From Bacillota bacterium (lineage in GTDB: Bacteria > Bacillota > Clostridia > Acetivibrionales > JAEZXR01), in the NCBI GenBank assembly GCA_023419605.1, contig JAEZXR010000105.1, positions 1 through 64,000 of the forward strand: a DNA stretch of 64,000 nucleotides. The letters are read 5' to 3'. Position 1 is the stretch's first letter; each line of letters opens with the position of its first letter. The position numbers and the translations under genes are program-made. The notes under the pieces are model-generated. The model made no database searches and had not been told where the DNA came from. It saw only the letters and a list, made by a program, of their open reading frames with translations. This document shows positions 26,448-35,642 of the stretch, one piece after another.

Positions 26448-28590
26448 AAAAGCATCCTATACCGGAATCGACTGTTTCAGAATGGTGGCCGCTTTGTTAG
26501 TGGTTGCCATCCACATGGACCCCCTCGAATCTTACAGTGAAACTGCAAATTTCATTTTATGCCGTGTCATTGCCCGTACAGCCGTTCCGTTTTTCTTCGT
26601 CTGTTCGGGCTATTTCTTTTCCTTAAAGATGACCGATGATGGTAAAAGGAACAGGAAGGCTCTCCGCAAATTTATCACCCGGACCGGTGCTCTGTATCTG
26701 CTGGCGGTCCTTGTTTACTTACCCTTTAATTGGTATAGTGGATATTTTTTACAAGACTTTTCATTTTCAGCCTTTGTAAAAGACTTATTGATAAATGGTA
26801 CCTTTTATCATTTATGGTATTTACCTTCATTGATAACAGGCATGATCATTGTCTATCTTTTGGTGAAGAAACTGCCTCTTTCTGCGGTAGTAGGGATAAC
26901 AGGCGTTCTGTATATGGCAGGACTCCTGGGGGACAGTTATTTTGGTTTTGTAAAAAACATTCCATGGTTGGATGCTCTCTATGGGCAACTCTTTTCATGG
27001 TTTGATTATACAAGAAACGGGTTCTTTTTTGCTCCGTTGTTTATTGCACTGGGGGTATTATTTGCCCGAAGGGAAAAAGCAAAGATGCTTTCAAAAACCA
27101 ATATTGCCTTGCTTTTTCCCTGTTCCGCTCTTTTTTGCATCGAAGCACTGCTGCTTAAAAAGTATAATATACCGCGCCACGATAGTATGACGTTGTTTGT
27201 AGTCCCTGTTGTTTACTTGCTTTTCTCCCTGCTGCTGAAGGGGAAAGGAAAAGAAATTCCGCATCTGCGCAGTGTAAGCCTGTGGGTTTATATCTTTCAC
27301 CCCTTGATGATTATCGTGGTCCGAGGCTTTGGAAAGTTCCTTGGTGCAACAGCTGTTATAGTAGGGAACAGCCTACTCCATTATATTCTTGTTACGGTAT
27401 TTTCAATTTGCTTCTCTCTGCTCATAAGCATTGCAATAAAAGGGTATAAAAGCGGGAATCCGGTGAATGCCGACGGTTTGCGGGCCTATGCAGAAATCAG
27501 CCTCTCCAATCTATGCCACAACCTGGAGGAAATAAAAAAGACAGTACCTCCAGGCTGTGGGATAATGGCGGTGGTAAAAGCAGACGCCTATGGGCATGGT
27601 AGTGTAAGGGTTGCAAAATGCCTGCAAAAAGCAGGAGTACGCAGCTTTGCCGTGGCAGAGCTGGAGGAAGCCATCACCCTGCGGAAAGGTGGAATAAGAG
27701 GTGAAATTTTAATTTTAGGCTATACTCCCGTAAGTCAAAAATATAAACTGATTTGGTATGGCCTGACTCAATCCATCATTAGCGAGAAGTATGCAAAGGC
27801 CCTTTGTGAAACGGTTGGAACAGTAAAAGCCCATGTAAAACTGGATACAGGGATGAATCGATTGGGGGAAAAAGCCGAAGATATACAGAAAATATTCTCC
27901 ATTTATAGGGAAAAGAGGCTTAAAATTACGGGAACCTACAGCCATCTGGCGGAAGCGGACAGCTTGTCAAAAGAAGACATAGCTTTTACCGCCAGACAAA
28001 TCAGCAGTTTTTATGAGGTCATAAGCACGCTGAAAAATCAGGGTGTTCCGGTAGGGCGTGTTCATCTTCAAAGCAGCTACGGAATACTGAATTATCCCGG
28101 ATTGCATTGCGATTTGGTTCGTCCCGGTATTGCCTTATATGGGGCATTATCAAAGGAGAATGATACAACCCTCGAGAATCCGGCTCTTCGCCCTGTGCTT
28201 TCCCTGAAGGCAAAAGTAATGATGGTAAAGGTGATAAAGGCAGGAGAATCCGTAGGGTATGGAAATTACTTTATTGCGGAACGGGATTGCAAAATTGCCG
28301 TTATCAGCATCGGTTATGCGGACGGATATCCGCGGAGTGTGTCCGGTATCGGCTGCAAGGTGCTGGTAAGAGGGCGGCAGTCAAGAATCGTCGGAAATAT
28401 TTGTATGGATCAGATGATGATTGATATCACCGGAATAGACGGTGTTGAAGAGGGGGACATCGTAACCCTGATTGGGCGGGATGGACAGGAAGCTCTTTCC
28501 GTGAACCAATTGAGCAGGCTGGGCGATACCATCAACAATGAAATTCTCAGCCGGATCGGAGCAAGAGTAAGGAAGGTATATTACAGCTAA
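26440..28590 (+). CDS. vanT: VanT-type membrane-bound serine racemase
   Basis: A ~716-residue two-domain protein. Residues ~1-340 are an acyltransferase-3-like membrane domain of about ten segments (GIDCFRMVAALLVVAIHM start). Residues ~350-716 are an alanine-racemase fold with the PLP lysine in AVVKADAYGHG near 380 and the catalytic tyrosine in SIGYADGYPRS. VanT supplies D-serine for VanG and may also import L-serine. ATG 26440 is preferred over 26419 because the intervening bases contain gaggggaagggg. The gene overlaps vanXY by 8 nt and ends the operon at terminator 28638-28669. Confidence 0.88.
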   Translation: MDKKASYTGIDCFRMVAALLVVAIHMDPLESYSETANFILCRVIARTAVPFFFVCSGYFFSLKMTDDGKRNRKALRKFITRTGALYLLAVLVYLPFNWYSGYFLQDFSFSAFVKDLLINGTFYHLWYLPSLITGMIIVYLLVKKLPLSAVVGITGVLYMAGLLGDSYFGFVKNIPWLDALYGQLFSWFDYTRNGFFFAPLFIALGVLFARREKAKMLSKTNIALLFPCSALFCIEALLLKKYNIPRHDSMTLFVVPVVYLLFSLLLKGKGKEIPHLRSVSLWVYIFHPLMIIVVRGFGKFLGATAVIVGNSLLHYILVTVFSICFSLLISIAIKGYKSGNPVNADGLRAYAEISLSNLCHNLEEIKKTVPPGCGIMAVVKADAYGHGSVRVAKCLQKAGVRSFAVAELEEAITLRKGGIRGEILILGYTPVSQKYKLIWYGLTQSIISEKYAKALCETVGTVKAHVKLDTGMNRLGEKAEDIQKIFSIYREKRLKITGTYSHLAEADSLSKEDIAFTARQISSFYEVISTLKNQGVPVGRVHLQSSYGILNYPGLHCDLVRPGIALYGALSKENDTTLENPALRPVLSLKAKVMMVKVIKAGESVGYGNYFIAERDCKIAVISIGYADGYPRSVSGIGCKVLVRGRQSRIVGNICMDQMMIDITGIDGVEEGDIVTLIGRDGQEALSVNQLSRLGDTINNEILSRIGARVRKVYYS

Positions 28591-28637
28591 TGCAGCGGGC
28601 CAGCCGGTTCTGCTGCAATATAGAATAGGAGATTGTA

Positions 28638-28669
28638 AATTCGGAGGCGCTGAAAAGCGCCTCCGAATT
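28638..28669. terminator. Bidirectional terminator between vanT and cotA
   Basis: A 14-bp perfect stem around a GAAA loop, followed by tgtgttt. It serves the convergent van operon and laccase gene. Confidence 0.9.
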
Positions 28670-28674
28670 TGTGT

Positions 28675-30291
28675 TTAGGTTCCGTGGGAGTCATGGGAGC
28701 AGCTGTCGCCGATAACCTTTATGGGCCGCATCATATCGTGATCCTCATGTTCGAGGATATGGCAGTGCCACACATAGTCGCCGGTATGGTGGTTGAAGTG
28801 TGCAATAATGCTGGTAACCTGCCCGCCTCCCGCCCGTACGGTATCTTTCCAGCCCATCTCATTTTCGCTGGGTTCCACCGGGTCACCGGTATAGATGATT
28901 TCTCCGGTCTGATTATAATGTTCTACATCGAAGGGCTGGCGGGATAGAATCTGGAACTGCACCAGGTGCACATGAACCGGGTGCGCAAAGGGGGTCAGGT
29001 TTACAAAGTTCCATATTTCGATGGTATCCAGTTCCGGTTTTTCCGTGACAGGGTCATGCCACATTTTCTCGTCCAGTAAAAGCATGGGACGGTTGTACAT
29101 GTCCGTTGTTCCTGAAAGAGTCAGATTCCGGACTTTACTCACAAGGGCTTCATTTATATGCTCCACCGGATACAGGACGTCGGGGATTTTGCTGGTATCC
29201 TTCCCCTTTAGGGGCAGTACGACTCTGAATTGCATTACCTGGCTCGTATGTAAATTGGTATCTGCGTTTTTAAGAAGTATGTTCTGGCCTGTAAATGCGG
29301 AGAAGTCGATAATAATGTCTGCCCTCTCCGCCGGAGCGAGTGTCAGTGTCCGTATTTCTACAGGTTTGCCCAGCAGCCCACCGTCGGTACCGATTTGATA
29401 GAAGGACTGTTCGGTAGAAAGGCTGAGGGTGTAGGTTCTTGAATTTGAACCGTTCACCATCCGGAAGCGGTATTTTCGGGGCTCAACAGGGTGATAGGGC
29501 CAGACTTTTCCGTTGACCAGGATTGTATTGCCGAGAAACACCGGTACGATGGACGGAAAAACACCGGGGACAGGGGTGGCGGGCTCCGAGGGATAGAAAA
29601 GCGATCCATCCTTGTTAAAGGATTTGTCCTGGATCATCAAGGGAACCTCATATTCTCCTGCAGGAAGTTTAAGCCGGGGTTCCAGATGGTCACGGATGAT
29701 GTAGAAGCCGGCCAGCCCGGCGTAAACATTCAGTCGGGTAATTCCCAGCGCATGGTCGTGATACCAGAGGGTAGTTGCCTGCTGGTGGTTGGTATACTTA
29801 TATATTTTGTTGGTAAAATGGGAACCCTGGTCTTCATAATTTTTTGTAAACCATGCTTCCGGGTGACCGTCACTATCGGGAGCTACATTGGCACCATGGA
29901 GATGCACAACGGTCCGTACTTCAGGTGTATCCACCGTTCCGTGCAGGGTACGGTCAACGGGTAGGAAGTGCTTTTTGGGAAGGTTGTTGACCCATTTTAC
30001 CAGGATGCTTTGATCACGCATCGTTTCGATGGTAGGACCGGGATACATCCCATTATAACCCCAGAGGGTGGTGTATGGAAAATATTTATGAAGTTTGTGT
30101 CTTGCCTGCTTCATCTCTATTTCATAATATCGTCTTTCGTTTATTTGATTCGATGACTCAAGTACCTGCGGAATGGGCAGCCTGTCAACAAATTTGGGTA
30201 TCGTATCCGGGTCTGAGGGATCCACTCGATTGGGTGAACCGAGTATTTCACTTAATTCATTTTCACCGGGTAGGGTCGGCGCTTCTGCCAT
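28675..30291 (-). CDS. cotA: Spore-coat multicopper oxidase (CotA-type laccase)
   Basis: A 538-residue three-domain multicopper oxidase very close in motif order to Bacillus subtilis CotA (KFVDRLPIPQVL, LWGYNGMYPGPTIE). Copper ligands are visible: TVVHLHGANV and WYHDHALG (type 2/3), HPVHVHLVQ, and HCHILEHEDHDMM (type 1 with axial Met). There is no signal peptide, consistent with coat assembly from the mother cell. It carries a ~25-residue N-terminal extension relative to CotA. The ribosome site is ggaggt. A sigma-K-like promoter is at 30322-30349. An oxygen-using laccase in a presumed anaerobe suggests a role in spore protection. Confidence 0.92.
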   Translation of the reverse strand: MAEAPTLPGENELSEILGSPNRVDPSDPDTIPKFVDRLPIPQVLESSNQINERRYYEIEMKQARHKLHKYFPYTTLWGYNGMYPGPTIETMRDQSILVKWVNNLPKKHFLPVDRTLHGTVDTPEVRTVVHLHGANVAPDSDGHPEAWFTKNYEDQGSHFTNKIYKYTNHQQATTLWYHDHALGITRLNVYAGLAGFYIIRDHLEPRLKLPAGEYEVPLMIQDKSFNKDGSLFYPSEPATPVPGVFPSIVPVFLGNTILVNGKVWPYHPVEPRKYRFRMVNGSNSRTYTLSLSTEQSFYQIGTDGGLLGKPVEIRTLTLAPAERADIIIDFSAFTGQNILLKNADTNLHTSQVMQFRVVLPLKGKDTSKIPDVLYPVEHINEALVSKVRNLTLSGTTDMYNRPMLLLDEKMWHDPVTEKPELDTIEIWNFVNLTPFAHPVHVHLVQFQILSRQPFDVEHYNQTGEIIYTGDPVEPSENEMGWKDTVRAGGGQVTSIIAHFNHHTGDYVWHCHILEHEDHDMMRPIKVIGDSCSHDSHGT

Positions 30292-30321
30292 AAAAAAACC
30301 TCCAATTTTTGGTAATCTGTA

Positions 30322-30349
30322 TATAATATGTAATATGGTTTTTAGGGGT
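30322..30349 (-). promoter_or_regulatory. Putative sigma-K promoter of cotA
   Basis: On the minus strand AC, 17 nt, CATATTATA fits the sigma-K pattern AC-N16/17-CATAnnnTA, about 30 nt before the cotA start. Confidence 0.55.
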
Positions 30350-30896
30350 TACATGGGAGCGAAGCTGTTTTGGAAGTAAATATAAAGGATAAACAAGTAA
30401 CAAATTGTGGTTGTAATTAACCAAAAGGATCTCTTTAAACTTGTTCCATTAGGGACTGTATCAAAATCTCCTGCCGGTAAGCTGCGAATAAGAGTTTGTT
30501 TTCAATAAAGTTGAACAGCATAAAATTCTCTCCCTTTTTTGAAAAAAACCTCATTGCTCAAAAAATAAAACAAAAATAAAATATAAATATAAAGCAGGTT
30601 GTTCATTTCGAAAACTTCAGATAAAGCACGAATTTGCTTTTCTAATCTAACCAAGCCCCAGATACCCATATAGAACAGGAGTTGATTAAATTTATATAGG
30701 AATGCCATACATAAAGGAAAATTTGAACTGGTTAAGGATTAAACATTATTTTTTTATGTATACGAAGATAGACGGGTTTTAGAGTGTATTACGGCTATGG
30801 ACCAGCGGTTTTGTTTATAACTGCTGTAATGTAAGAGTCGATTACAGGCATCTGCTCGGTTTATTCAAAACATTCGATGATTTAGGAGGTAACAGT
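30350..30896. other. AT-rich intergenic region between cotA and the GerE-like gene
   Basis: About 550 nt, strongly A+T-rich. A 68-codon minus-strand frame at 30502-30708 (hydrophobic, no ribosome site) is not convincing. No hairpin terminator or RNA motif stands out. The promoter of the GerE-like gene presumably lies in the last 150 nt. Confidence 0.4.
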
Positions 30897-31106
30897 ATGC
30901 AAAGAGTAGAAAAGAATATCAGTGAGAACGAGTTGAAAGTCATGAAATGTGTAGCACAGGGGATGTCAAATAAGGAAATCGGGCAAACACTTTATTTAAC
31001 GGAAAGCAGCATCAAAAAATATATTCACAACATCTTAGGCAAGCTTGAAATGCGCGATCGGACGCAGTTAGCCATCTATGTCATAAAAAACAATATCGAT
31101 GAATAA
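30897..31106 (+). CDS. Stand-alone LuxR/GerE-type DNA-binding regulator
   Basis: A 69-residue protein that is only a LuxR-type helix-turn-helix: SENELKVMKCVAQGMSNKEIGQTL then the recognition helix region ESSIKKYIHNILGKLEMRDRTQ. Bacillus GerE (74 residues) has the same single-domain form and tunes late sigma-K coat genes, and this gene lies beside cotA, so a GerE-like sporulation role is plausible. Other short clostridial LuxR-type regulators are an alternative. It has a strong ribosome site (ggaggt). Confidence 0.75.
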   Translation: MQRVEKNISENELKVMKCVAQGMSNKEIGQTLYLTESSIKKYIHNILGKLEMRDRTQLAIYVIKNNIDE

Positions 31107-31205
31107 AGTTGGTACTTTAGTTCATATGCACTTTTCATCCTATGTCATATAATCGGATTATGGATATTTTGATACAGGTCTATGACCTGGAAAGGAAGGA
31201 TGAGA

Positions 31206-34200
31206 GTGTTGAAAAAAAGTAACAGAAACGCAGTGGCAGTATTTATGGTCTGTGCATTGGCGATAGGGTCCGTGTTGACAATGACTGCCAGTACGGTAGC
31301 AGCTGCAGACCCTATAATTACTGACTTTTCAAAGGCAGGCTACAGGGAAGGGAGTGCTCTTCCGACAAACGGTACGGTAGTGGATCTCACTACAAAAGGT
31401 GTAACAGCCAATGACGGAATCGATGATACTGCGGCCATACAGGCTGCAATCGATGGGCTAAAGGGTGTTTCAACGCCTGATAACAGGTACATACTGCAGC
31501 TTCCGGCAGGAGAAATTAACATTTCCGATGAAATCCATGTTGATGTGAACGGCATCATCATCAGAGGCAAAGGGGCAGACCCGGGCAACGGCGGTACAAA
31601 AATTGTATTCAAGCCCTGGAGAGCTTATAGTGTTGTTGACGGCGAACCGCAAATCGATGGTAAAATGTGGCCGGGATATGCTGCTTTCAGGGTTGAGACC
31701 CGTGTAAAGCATGCGAACGATCAGACATATGAGGGAAGCATCAACTTTCATTGGTTATCAGGGGTTAAGGTAAGGTCTGCCACGCCCAATGAAACAGCGG
31801 GCGGTACTAAGGGCAGCAATACGGTATATCTTTCAAGCGTAAGCGGCTTTAGTGTAGGAGATACCGTTGTGGTCCTCGGCTGCAATACGGATGACTTCCT
31901 AACAGCTACTTATGTTAAGCAGGCAGACTGGCGAAACGAACACATGCGGTCGCAAATGTTCAAGGTGACCGGTGTTAATTCTTCAGCAAAAACCCTAACC
32001 CTGGATAAGCCTCTGGAATTTGATTTGCCTTATAGCAACGAGGGCGTAATTGAAGGAACAACATGGTACAGCAAGGTAATGAAAGTAACTGCTGTAAGAG
32101 ATGTTGGCTTCCAGGACTTTTATTTCACTTCAACCCTTGCAGGCACGCCCTATGAAAATCTATGCAATGCAGGAGATTATAATGCGGCTACAAACCCGGG
32201 AGGCGTTGGATACCGGTACCAGAATGCAGCGCCTGAGTATGCGATCCACGGCATATTGTTTAAATGGGCGGAAAATTGCTGGGCAAAGAATGTAAAGATG
32301 TACATGTCGGCATCCCACCCCATTGTAACGGAGTTTGTCCACCACTGTACTTTTGACGGCAATTACCTGGATGGTGCGTGGAACAAGGGAAAAGGAGGAC
32401 ATGGATATTTCAGGCTATCGAAAGCATCCGACTGCCTGGTTGTAAATAATACGGCAAATAAAATTCGGCATCTGGCGATTCAATGGTCGACAAACGGGAG
32501 TGTTATAAAAAATAATACGCTGACCTGTGATATAAACTTCCATGGAGGATGGGAAAGGAACAACTGGGTGGAGGGGAATACATCCAACGTGCCTTACGAA
32601 CACAGGAGTTGGACTGAAGCAGGGCCTGAAAATGAAACATGGTGGCCCATATGGTGGGGATCAGGACCTCATGCAGGGGAATGGTCCGGTGCATCCGGGT
32701 TCAACAATGTGCTCTATAACAACAACTTCCGCAAGCAGGCAACACCGGGAGGATCAATGGATGTTTGGTCCCGTTACAGCAATACCAATGTGATCCGTCT
32801 CGGCTGGGATGGCTCTTCCTGGAAGCATCTGACGGCAAACAATTCCATCATTCAGACATGGGCAGGCAATGAAAATGTAGATTATACTGTGTCCCCAAAT
32901 GCAGGTGTGACGGTTAGTTCAAGCGGGACGCCTGTGCCAACCATAACACCGACGCCAACTGCCACACCAACACCGAAGCCAAGCATAACACCGACGCCGA
33001 CACCAACTGCAACGCCTACGCCGGGGGGCAGCGATCTTAAGGTGCAGTACCAGTGCGGTGATCCTACCGCGCCTGGGGACAATGCGGTAAAACCCTTCTT
33101 GAAGATCGTCAATAATGGTGCATCGGCTGTAGACCTTTCGACATTAAAGATAAGGTATTGGTATACAAAGGATGGGACTGTAGGCGAAAACTTTACCGTT
33201 GACTATCAGGGTACACTGTCCAGCAAGAACGTTATCACCGGCAGCTTTGCTGATAGTGACCGGGGCCACTATTTTGAAGTCGGGTTTACTTCAGGTGCCG
33301 GCACTTTGGCAGCGGGCGGCGGAAATACCGGAACGATGAAGCTCAGGGCTAACAAGGCCGACTGGAGCAGTTACAGTGAGACGGATGATTACTCTTATGA
33401 TCCCACAAAGACGGCATTTGCAGATTGGAACAAGGTGACCCTCTACCAGAACGGCGTACTCATCTGGGGTACTGAGCCTGGCGGTTCGACAATAACACCG
33501 ACACCAACAGCAACACCCTCAACAACGCCAACAGTAACACCGACTCCAACGCCGACATCGGCAGTGACCCCCACGCCAACACCCGGTGGCAGTATAATCT
33601 ACTGCGATACCGTTGCAAAAATCCAGAGTGCCCTTGTGAATGCGCAGCCCGGGCAAAGGATCGTTATAAAATCGGGAACATACCGGTTGGATACTTCAAC
33701 ACTGGTAGATACCACCAACGGCAGCAGCAGGAATGCCTATTACTATTCTACAGTAAACGGTACATCCTCCAAGCGTATAAGCATTGAAAGTGAAACACCT
33801 TCAAACCCGGCAATACTGTCAGGTCCAAGTACATCCGGCGGAGCCTATGTGCTGTATATCACCGGAGATTACTGGGATATCAAGAACCTGAAGATTACCA
33901 ACGGGCAGAAGGGAATTATGATTGATAACGCCAATTATGTTAATATAATTGGCTGCGAAGTTTACACTATCGGCGATGAGGGTATTCACATAAGGGATGG
34001 CAGCTGCAACGCCGTCATCGACGGTTGTAATGTCCATGATACCGGATTGTATCAGCCTGGATTCGGTGAAGGTATATACATAGGCTCCGACCGCTCGGTT
34101 TGGGATGTGAATGGAAGTTATTACAACAGGGTTGTTTTAAACAACACGGTAAAGAACTGTATAATTGGCCCGGGAGTGACTGCCGAACACCTGGATATAA

Positions 34201-34481
34201 AGGAAGGCACCTTCGGGACATTGATTACGAATAATACCATGTATGGGGCAGGAATCGCAGGGGATAACTTTGCAGACAGCTTTATCGATATAAAGGGAAG
34301 AAACTGCACAGTTTCCAATAACACCTGTTACAAGCAAGGCAACAGCAGCATAACAAAAGACTTTGCGGAAGTGAACAGAACAAGTACAAGCCCCTGGTGC
34401 CCGGAAAATGAGACCTCCGATGGAAAAACATCCAACACTTCCGATGGAAATACCTATTCGGGAAATCAGATAATTCCGTAG
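31206..34481 (+). CDS. Secreted multidomain polysaccharide-active protein: two beta-helix domains flanking a CBM3
   Basis: A protein of about 1090 residues. After a signal peptide (hydrophobic core AVAVFMVCALAIGSVL, Ala-rich cleavage region near residue 37) comes a right-handed beta-helix of the pectate-lyase-3 type (start TNDGIDDTAAIQAAID-like, to ~570). Then follow a Thr-Pro linker, a family 3 cellulose-binding module (~610-760; LKVQYQCGD, KPFLKIVNNG, KIRYWYT, DWSSYSETDDYSYD), a second Thr-Pro linker, and a second beta-helix (~800-1090) resembling PL6/chondroitinase-B-like or pectin-lyase folds. No dockerin is seen, so it is a free enzyme. Start: GTG 31206 behind ggaagg is preferred to ATG 31182. 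Exact lyase or hydrolase activity cannot be assigned; the substrate is probably plant cell-wall material. Confidence 0.8.
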   Translation: MLKKSNRNAVAVFMVCALAIGSVLTMTASTVAAADPIITDFSKAGYREGSALPTNGTVVDLTTKGVTANDGIDDTAAIQAAIDGLKGVSTPDNRYILQLPAGEINISDEIHVDVNGIIIRGKGADPGNGGTKIVFKPWRAYSVVDGEPQIDGKMWPGYAAFRVETRVKHANDQTYEGSINFHWLSGVKVRSATPNETAGGTKGSNTVYLSSVSGFSVGDTVVVLGCNTDDFLTATYVKQADWRNEHMRSQMFKVTGVNSSAKTLTLDKPLEFDLPYSNEGVIEGTTWYSKVMKVTAVRDVGFQDFYFTSTLAGTPYENLCNAGDYNAATNPGGVGYRYQNAAPEYAIHGILFKWAENCWAKNVKMYMSASHPIVTEFVHHCTFDGNYLDGAWNKGKGGHGYFRLSKASDCLVVNNTANKIRHLAIQWSTNGSVIKNNTLTCDINFHGGWERNNWVEGNTSNVPYEHRSWTEAGPENETWWPIWWGSGPHAGEWSGASGFNNVLYNNNFRKQATPGGSMDVWSRYSNTNVIRLGWDGSSWKHLTANNSIIQTWAGNENVDYTVSPNAGVTVSSSGTPVPTITPTPTATPTPKPSITPTPTPTATPTPGGSDLKVQYQCGDPTAPGDNAVKPFLKIVNNGASAVDLSTLKIRYWYTKDGTVGENFTVDYQGTLSSKNVITGSFADSDRGHYFEVGFTSGAGTLAAGGGNTGTMKLRANKADWSSYSETDDYSYDPTKTAFADWNKVTLYQNGVLIWGTEPGGSTITPTPTATPSTTPTVTPTPTPTSAVTPTPTPGGSIIYCDTVAKIQSALVNAQPGQRIVIKSGTYRLDTSTLVDTTNGSSRNAYYYSTVNGTSSKRISIESETPSNPAILSGPSTSGGAYVLYITGDYWDIKNLKITNGQKGIMIDNANYVNIIGCEVYTIGDEGIHIRDGSCNAVIDGCNVHDTGLYQPGFGEGIYIGSDRSVWDVNGSYYNRVVLNNTVKNCIIGPGVTAEHLDIKEGTFGTLITNNTMYGAGIAGDNFADSFIDIKGRNCTVSNNTCYKQGNSSITKDFAEVNRTSTSPWCPENETSDGKTSNTSDGNTYSGNQIIP

Positions 34482-34572
34482 AATTTGTAAATACAGTCGG
34501 AAAAGATTGATTCCTGCGACGGCAATGGATTGCTTCCGCAGGAATCTCCCGTTTATGGGGAGGGTATGAAGC

Positions 34573-35604
34573 TCAATGGTGCGCAGCACCTATTTTAAAT
34601 ACAAACTTGCGTTGAGACCAAAAGCTGAATAAGAATAGAGTGCCTTCTGTGAGCAGCTTGGCAAAAAATAGGGGAATGCCGATCTTTTCATAAAAAACGG
34701 ACATAAGACCGTAATTCAGGAGTAAAACCACTCCTGCAAGCGTAAAGTATCTGGGTAAGGATTTTCTTATCTCCAGACTCTTACTTCTTGAAAATACAAA
34801 GGACCGGTTGAGGGTGTAGTTAAAAATTGAACTGCATACTCTGGCCCCCACAGTGGAAATAAGCAGATTTGAGATAAAATACTGCAGCAGCAGCAATAAT
34901 ATGAAGTCCAGCAGTGCAGACAGTACAGAGGATGCACTGAATTTTACTATAGGAAGATAGACTCGAATGGAATCAACCAGAGGCCGGAAGTGAGAGGATT
35001 TATTTTTGTCATGATAAATAGTATCGATATTTACCTCATGGAAGGGATATCCTTCCGTATTGGCTTCCAGCAGCATATTCATTTCGTACTCAAAGCGTTC
35101 TCCAGGAATGCGGCAGAGCCAATCCAGCATATCGGCGGAATACCCCCGCAGCCCTGTCTGCGTGTCATAGATTTTTGTACCGGTAGAAAAGGAAAATACC
35201 ATTCGGGTGACAGTATTGCCAAGGCGGCTGCGTAGAGGGACCTTGCCCGTAAAATGCCTGCACCCGAGAATAATGTGGCTCTTATATTCATTGATTTTTC
35301 TCGCAATCCGGATAATGTCCTCCGGCAGATGCTGCCCGTCACTGTCGGCGCAGATGACACCCTGCATTTCGCCCCTTTCCTTTATATAATTAAATCCTGT
35401 TTTCAATGCGCAGCCCTTACCTTGGTTGGTTTTATGTGTTAATACCGAACAACCCTTTTCTTTCGCGGACCGGAAGATCTCGCTATAGGCACTCCCGCTG
35501 CCATCGTCCACAACAATAATAGTGAAGCTGCCTGTTTCATTTATTTTGTCAATAAGCTGCAACAACCTTGTATCGGGTTCATAGGATGGAATTAGAATTG
35601 TCAT
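34573..35604 (-). CDS. DPM1-like family 2 glycosyltransferase with GtrA membrane domain
   Basis: A ~343-residue protein. Residues ~1-215 are a GT2 polyprenyl-phosphate sugar transferase (TIIVVDDGSGSAYS, ICADSDGQHLPEDI with DxD, YDTQTGLRGYS). Residues ~225-340 contain four membrane segments of the GtrA type (FNYTLNRSFVF, LLTEGTLFLFSFWSQRKFVF). It would make or flip a polyprenyl-linked sugar for wall decoration. ATG 35604 is preferred to TTG 35613 because gaaggggg precedes it. It lies 38 nt after the NAGPA-domain gene in one operon. Confidence 0.82.
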   Translation of the reverse strand: MTILIPSYEPDTRLLQLIDKINETGSFTIIVVDDGSGSAYSEIFRSAKEKGCSVLTHKTNQGKGCALKTGFNYIKERGEMQGVICADSDGQHLPEDIIRIARKINEYKSHIILGCRHFTGKVPLRSRLGNTVTRMVFSFSTGTKIYDTQTGLRGYSADMLDWLCRIPGERFEYEMNMLLEANTEGYPFHEVNIDTIYHDKNKSSHFRPLVDSIRVYLPIVKFSASSVLSALLDFILLLLLQYFISNLLISTVGARVCSSIFNYTLNRSFVFSRSKSLEIRKSLPRYFTLAGVVLLLNYGLMSVFYEKIGIPLFFAKLLTEGTLFLFSFWSQRKFVFKIGAAHH

Positions 35605-35642
35605 GTAAATCAACCCCCTTCTCCAAATAACGATTTTAAAAA

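Noticed and set aside
28669..30293. Several plus-strand frames of 60-157 codons
   Set aside because: All lie antisense to the well-conserved CotA-type gene and have no recognisable domain or ribosome site.
30502..30708. A 68-codon hydrophobic minus-strand frame
   Set aside because: It lies in A+T-rich DNA, has no ribosome site and resembles nothing; chance membrane-like composition is likely.
32882..33112. Minus-strand frame of Val-Gly repeats
   Set aside because: It is the antisense of the Thr-Pro linker in the CBM3 protein, with no ribosome site and only repeat-derived sequence.
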